Source: Anseranas semipalmata (taxonomy: Eukaryota; Chordata; Aves; Anseriformes; Anseranatidae). Taken from it: 64,000 nucleotides of DNA. Position 1 is the stretch's first letter. Each line of letters opens with the position of its first letter. Location of the stretch: contig VXAA01005245.1 of assembly GCA_013399115.1 (NCBI GenBank), positions 441,486-505,485 on the forward strand. The letters are read 5' to 3'. A program made the translations under genes and the position numbers. The notes beneath the pieces were generated by a model, which saw only the letters and a program-made list of their open reading frames with translations, ran no database searches and was not told the DNA's origin. This document shows positions 61,717 to 64,000 of the stretch, in pieces.

Positions 61717-63664
61717 AAAGTCTGGATTCTATTTTGATTTCTTTTCTCTCAATGTTTGTTTTCAACCAGTCTATTCTAAGTTCAAAATACAGCCATTGAT
61801 AGTTATGCTGTTTCCTATTATAATCCTAGAATCTATTATGTCATTGAAGAACAGAGGGAACAATCATTCTCTTTAAATTTTAGGGTGGAACTGAGATGTC
61901 AATGTCCTCCTTTAATTTCCACAAGACCCTCTCCCTAGACAGCAAATTGTTATAGGCCAAACGTGCATTTATGGTCTTTTCTGCTCCAAAATTTGTCAAT
62001 ATTTGTCAGTGAAATAATATGATACCAGGTTTCATCTTTTCACTGATTGAAGCTTAAGTGTGAATGGAAAAAATACATGAGTATGTTATATAGAAAGCTG
62101 TCTGTGGAGACTTGCAGAAAGAACTAACCATGCTGATTGTGTGGATGATAAAATGGCAGAGTTCAATTTAGATAAATGTGTTATGCATGGGAAAAAGCTA
62201 CCTAACTGTATATTTGCAAAGATGAGCTCTGAACAAGCTATTGCCAGTCAGATAAGAGACCTCAGAATCATAATAGCTCTTAAAGAACATCAGAACATCA
62301 ATTCTCAGTGACAAGTTAAAAAGACAGTCTGAATGTTAGGGAGATTAGAAGAGAACAAAGCAGAAAATGTAATTATAGACTAACTGTGGAAGTCTGTAAT
62401 GTGCCTATCAAGAGCTATTAAACATAAAGACATAACCTCTGAAGGCACTGAACTGCAGATCAAGTGATGTTTTTGGTAGCCCTGTTCCTTAGTTCTTTCC
62501 TACCTTCAGACAATTGTAGACTTACTCAAACTTTTGCCTTGGTGCACTATGTCAAGTGTGAAATCACAGCCTTACAATCAGGCTTCAATGGCTGGACTAC
62601 TGTGTCCAGCAACATCAGTTAGGTTCTGTACCATTCTTCTGCTTCAAGATCCAACAAATTACTAGATGGACAAAAGCAGTTGTCTTTCATGGTTGGAGTC
62701 ATAATTCTCAAAGCACATATCGGTAATGCTATTATTCAAACAACCCAAACACACTAGTCCTCTTCTTGATGATTCAGGAAAATTTAAAAACTAATTTGTA
62801 TTCATTCTTTAAGCTTTCGTCAGAAAAATTTTCTTCCTATGTGGGTAAAGACAGAATAAACAGAATGAGAGTATTTCTTATATGCTTAACCAGAATATTT
62901 CCATTTTCTCTCAGAGTAAGGATTTTTATACTATCACAATTATCTCTCGGTCCTAAAATGTTTGCTTATGAAAATGAATTCTGAATGTTCTAAATTTAGA
63001 TAAGGATTAATATTTGAAAGTAACATTTTTAATAATTTAAATACATAGAAATATGTCCAATTACCTGCCCAGCTTCACATACAGGGTCTTGTGGGTTTAG
63101 GGTTTTTGTCACGGTTTTCTTTATTTTTTGTATAATTTCTTACAACAAATCTGGCAATGGTTTAGCAGTTTTACACTTTGCCCACTAGAGGGACTTTACG
63201 GGAGCCTTTCTGCAATATGGAATGATACGGGCAATGCCTGATAAAGTTCTTCTGGTTTAAAGTTCTTCTCTTTCCAGGTTGCAGCTATGGAAATACACCC
63301 TAAAAGTGTAGAAGTATGCAAAACATCTGAATAAAGAAAAAAATAATAATCAAAGGTTGTTTCCTAAGTGTTAGCCTTTCTAAAACAAATGCAGAACTCA
63401 GGTCTATGCACATTTATAGACACAGTTTAACTCTGCAATTTCATTTATCTCAGTTAGTAATGATAAGCACTTGCCTAAGTATTTTTTCTAGCATTGCCTA
63501 AAGTTAAGAGGGGAAAGAGGCTTCTGATACTTTGGAAATCCTATTCTGTACGCCATAGAATGTATAGGTCATTGCTAATATGTGATCAGAATGAATGTTT
63601 ATGAGGGGAAGGTATAACCATGTCTGTATTTATATCAAAGTATTCATGTTTTACTATAAATAGA
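61717..63664. other. AT-rich unique sequence
   Basis: No gene or transposon recognised. CCACTAGAGGGAC at about 63182-63194 is a partial CTCF-type match (two core mismatches), too weak to call. Confidence 0.55.
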
Positions 63665-63665
63665 G

Positions 63666-63697
63666 TTTTTGTTTGTTTGTTTGTTTGTTTGTTTTTG
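63666..63697 (+). repeat. (GTTT)n simple repeat
   Basis: About six GTTT units flanked by T runs. Confidence 0.92.
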
Positions 63698-63864
63698 ATG
63701 CACTAGATGTTTGTAAACTGAAAATAAAACAGAAATCCTTATCATGGTACTGTTCTGTAATATAATCTTTATCTGTCCTCTTGTAGTCTTAATTGGACTA
63801 TGTTTTATTTTCTGCTCTGCTTATGAATTGTCTTCTGCACTTCAATGGCTTTTTTATGGGTACA
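63698..63864. other. Unique sequence before the right-end LTR
   Basis: Nothing recognised. Confidence 0.6.
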
Positions 63865-64000
63865 TGTACTGGGTCTGGCCGGGATAGAGTTAACTTTCCC
63901 TGCAGCAGCCCTTGTAGCTAGAACAGCGCTGGTATCACACCACTGTTTTGGCTACTGCCGAGCAGCACTGGCACAGCACCAGGACTCTCTCCAGACCCCC
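63865..64000 (+). mobile_element. ERVL-type LTR, 5' part, cut by window edge
   Basis: Starts TGTACTGGGTCTGGCCGGGA, then ATAGAGTTAACTTTCCCTGC, and continues in the family's expected order through ACAGCGCTGGTATCACACCA and TGCCGAGCAGCACTGGCACA. The 5' terminus is exact and the copy is more GC-rich and less decayed than the other two LTRs of this family in the window. Only the first 136 bases are visible, so I cannot tell a solo LTR from the 5' LTR of a provirus. The preceding five bases are GTACA. Confidence 0.88.

Noticed and set aside
63180..63196. CTCF site CCACTAGAGGGAC
   Set aside because: Two mismatches at strongly constrained core positions. Partial matches also occur at 16750-16765 (minus strand, inside the LTR) and 44484-44498, so this level of match is not informative.

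Overview
This window looks like AT-rich, non-coding vertebrate DNA from a bird. Three things point to a bird. There are many CR1 LINE fragments whose 3' ends carry the ATTCTATG/ATTCTGTG octamer repeat. There are several copies of the bird ERVL-type LTR that opens TGTACTG..GGCTGGGA and closes ..CACAACA. The remaining DNA is old, low-copy and rich in short simple repeats. I cannot assign a lineage within birds. N characters at 8172 and 22749-22751 suggest a draft assembly.

I find no host protein-coding gene, rRNA, tRNA, CRISPR array or prokaryotic-style operon. The longest open frames are about 130-150 codons; each is a transposon coding remnant, a simple-repeat translation or a chance opening. 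The window is best read as a gene desert or the inside of a very large intron.

Layout. 1-12.2 kb: unique AT-rich DNA with minus-strand CR1 fragments at 1.94-2.23 kb, 3.95-4.40 kb (the best-preserved reading frame, with a likely target duplication) and 10.02-10.10 kb. 12.2-17.0 kb is the most transposon-dense part: a CR1 tail, a complete solo ERVL-type LTR with 5-bp flanking repeats, a CR1 lacking its 3' end, and a different CpG-bearing LTR, all on the minus strand. 17-24.7 kb: unique. 24.7-25.65 kb: a very old CR1/L3-like LINE in two pieces. 26.6-28.0 kb: plus-strand CR1 tails. 28-37.3 kb: unique. 37.3-38.5 kb: a long plus-strand CR1 abutting an older minus-strand CR1. 44.0-44.4 kb: an internally deleted LTR with flanking repeats. 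48.96-49.06 kb: a perfect 31-bp inverted repeat. 54-55.3 kb: possible conserved non-coding DNA with a good CTCF-type match. 63.865 kb to the end: the start of another LTR cut by the window edge.

There is no pathway here to reconstruct. The most unusual local structure is the perfect 31/31-bp hairpin at 48964-49057. The most useful follow-ups are that hairpin, the possible regulatory DNA around 54-55.3 kb, the uninterrupted (AAAGG)16 and (GAAAAA)12 tracts, and the LTR that runs off the right edge.
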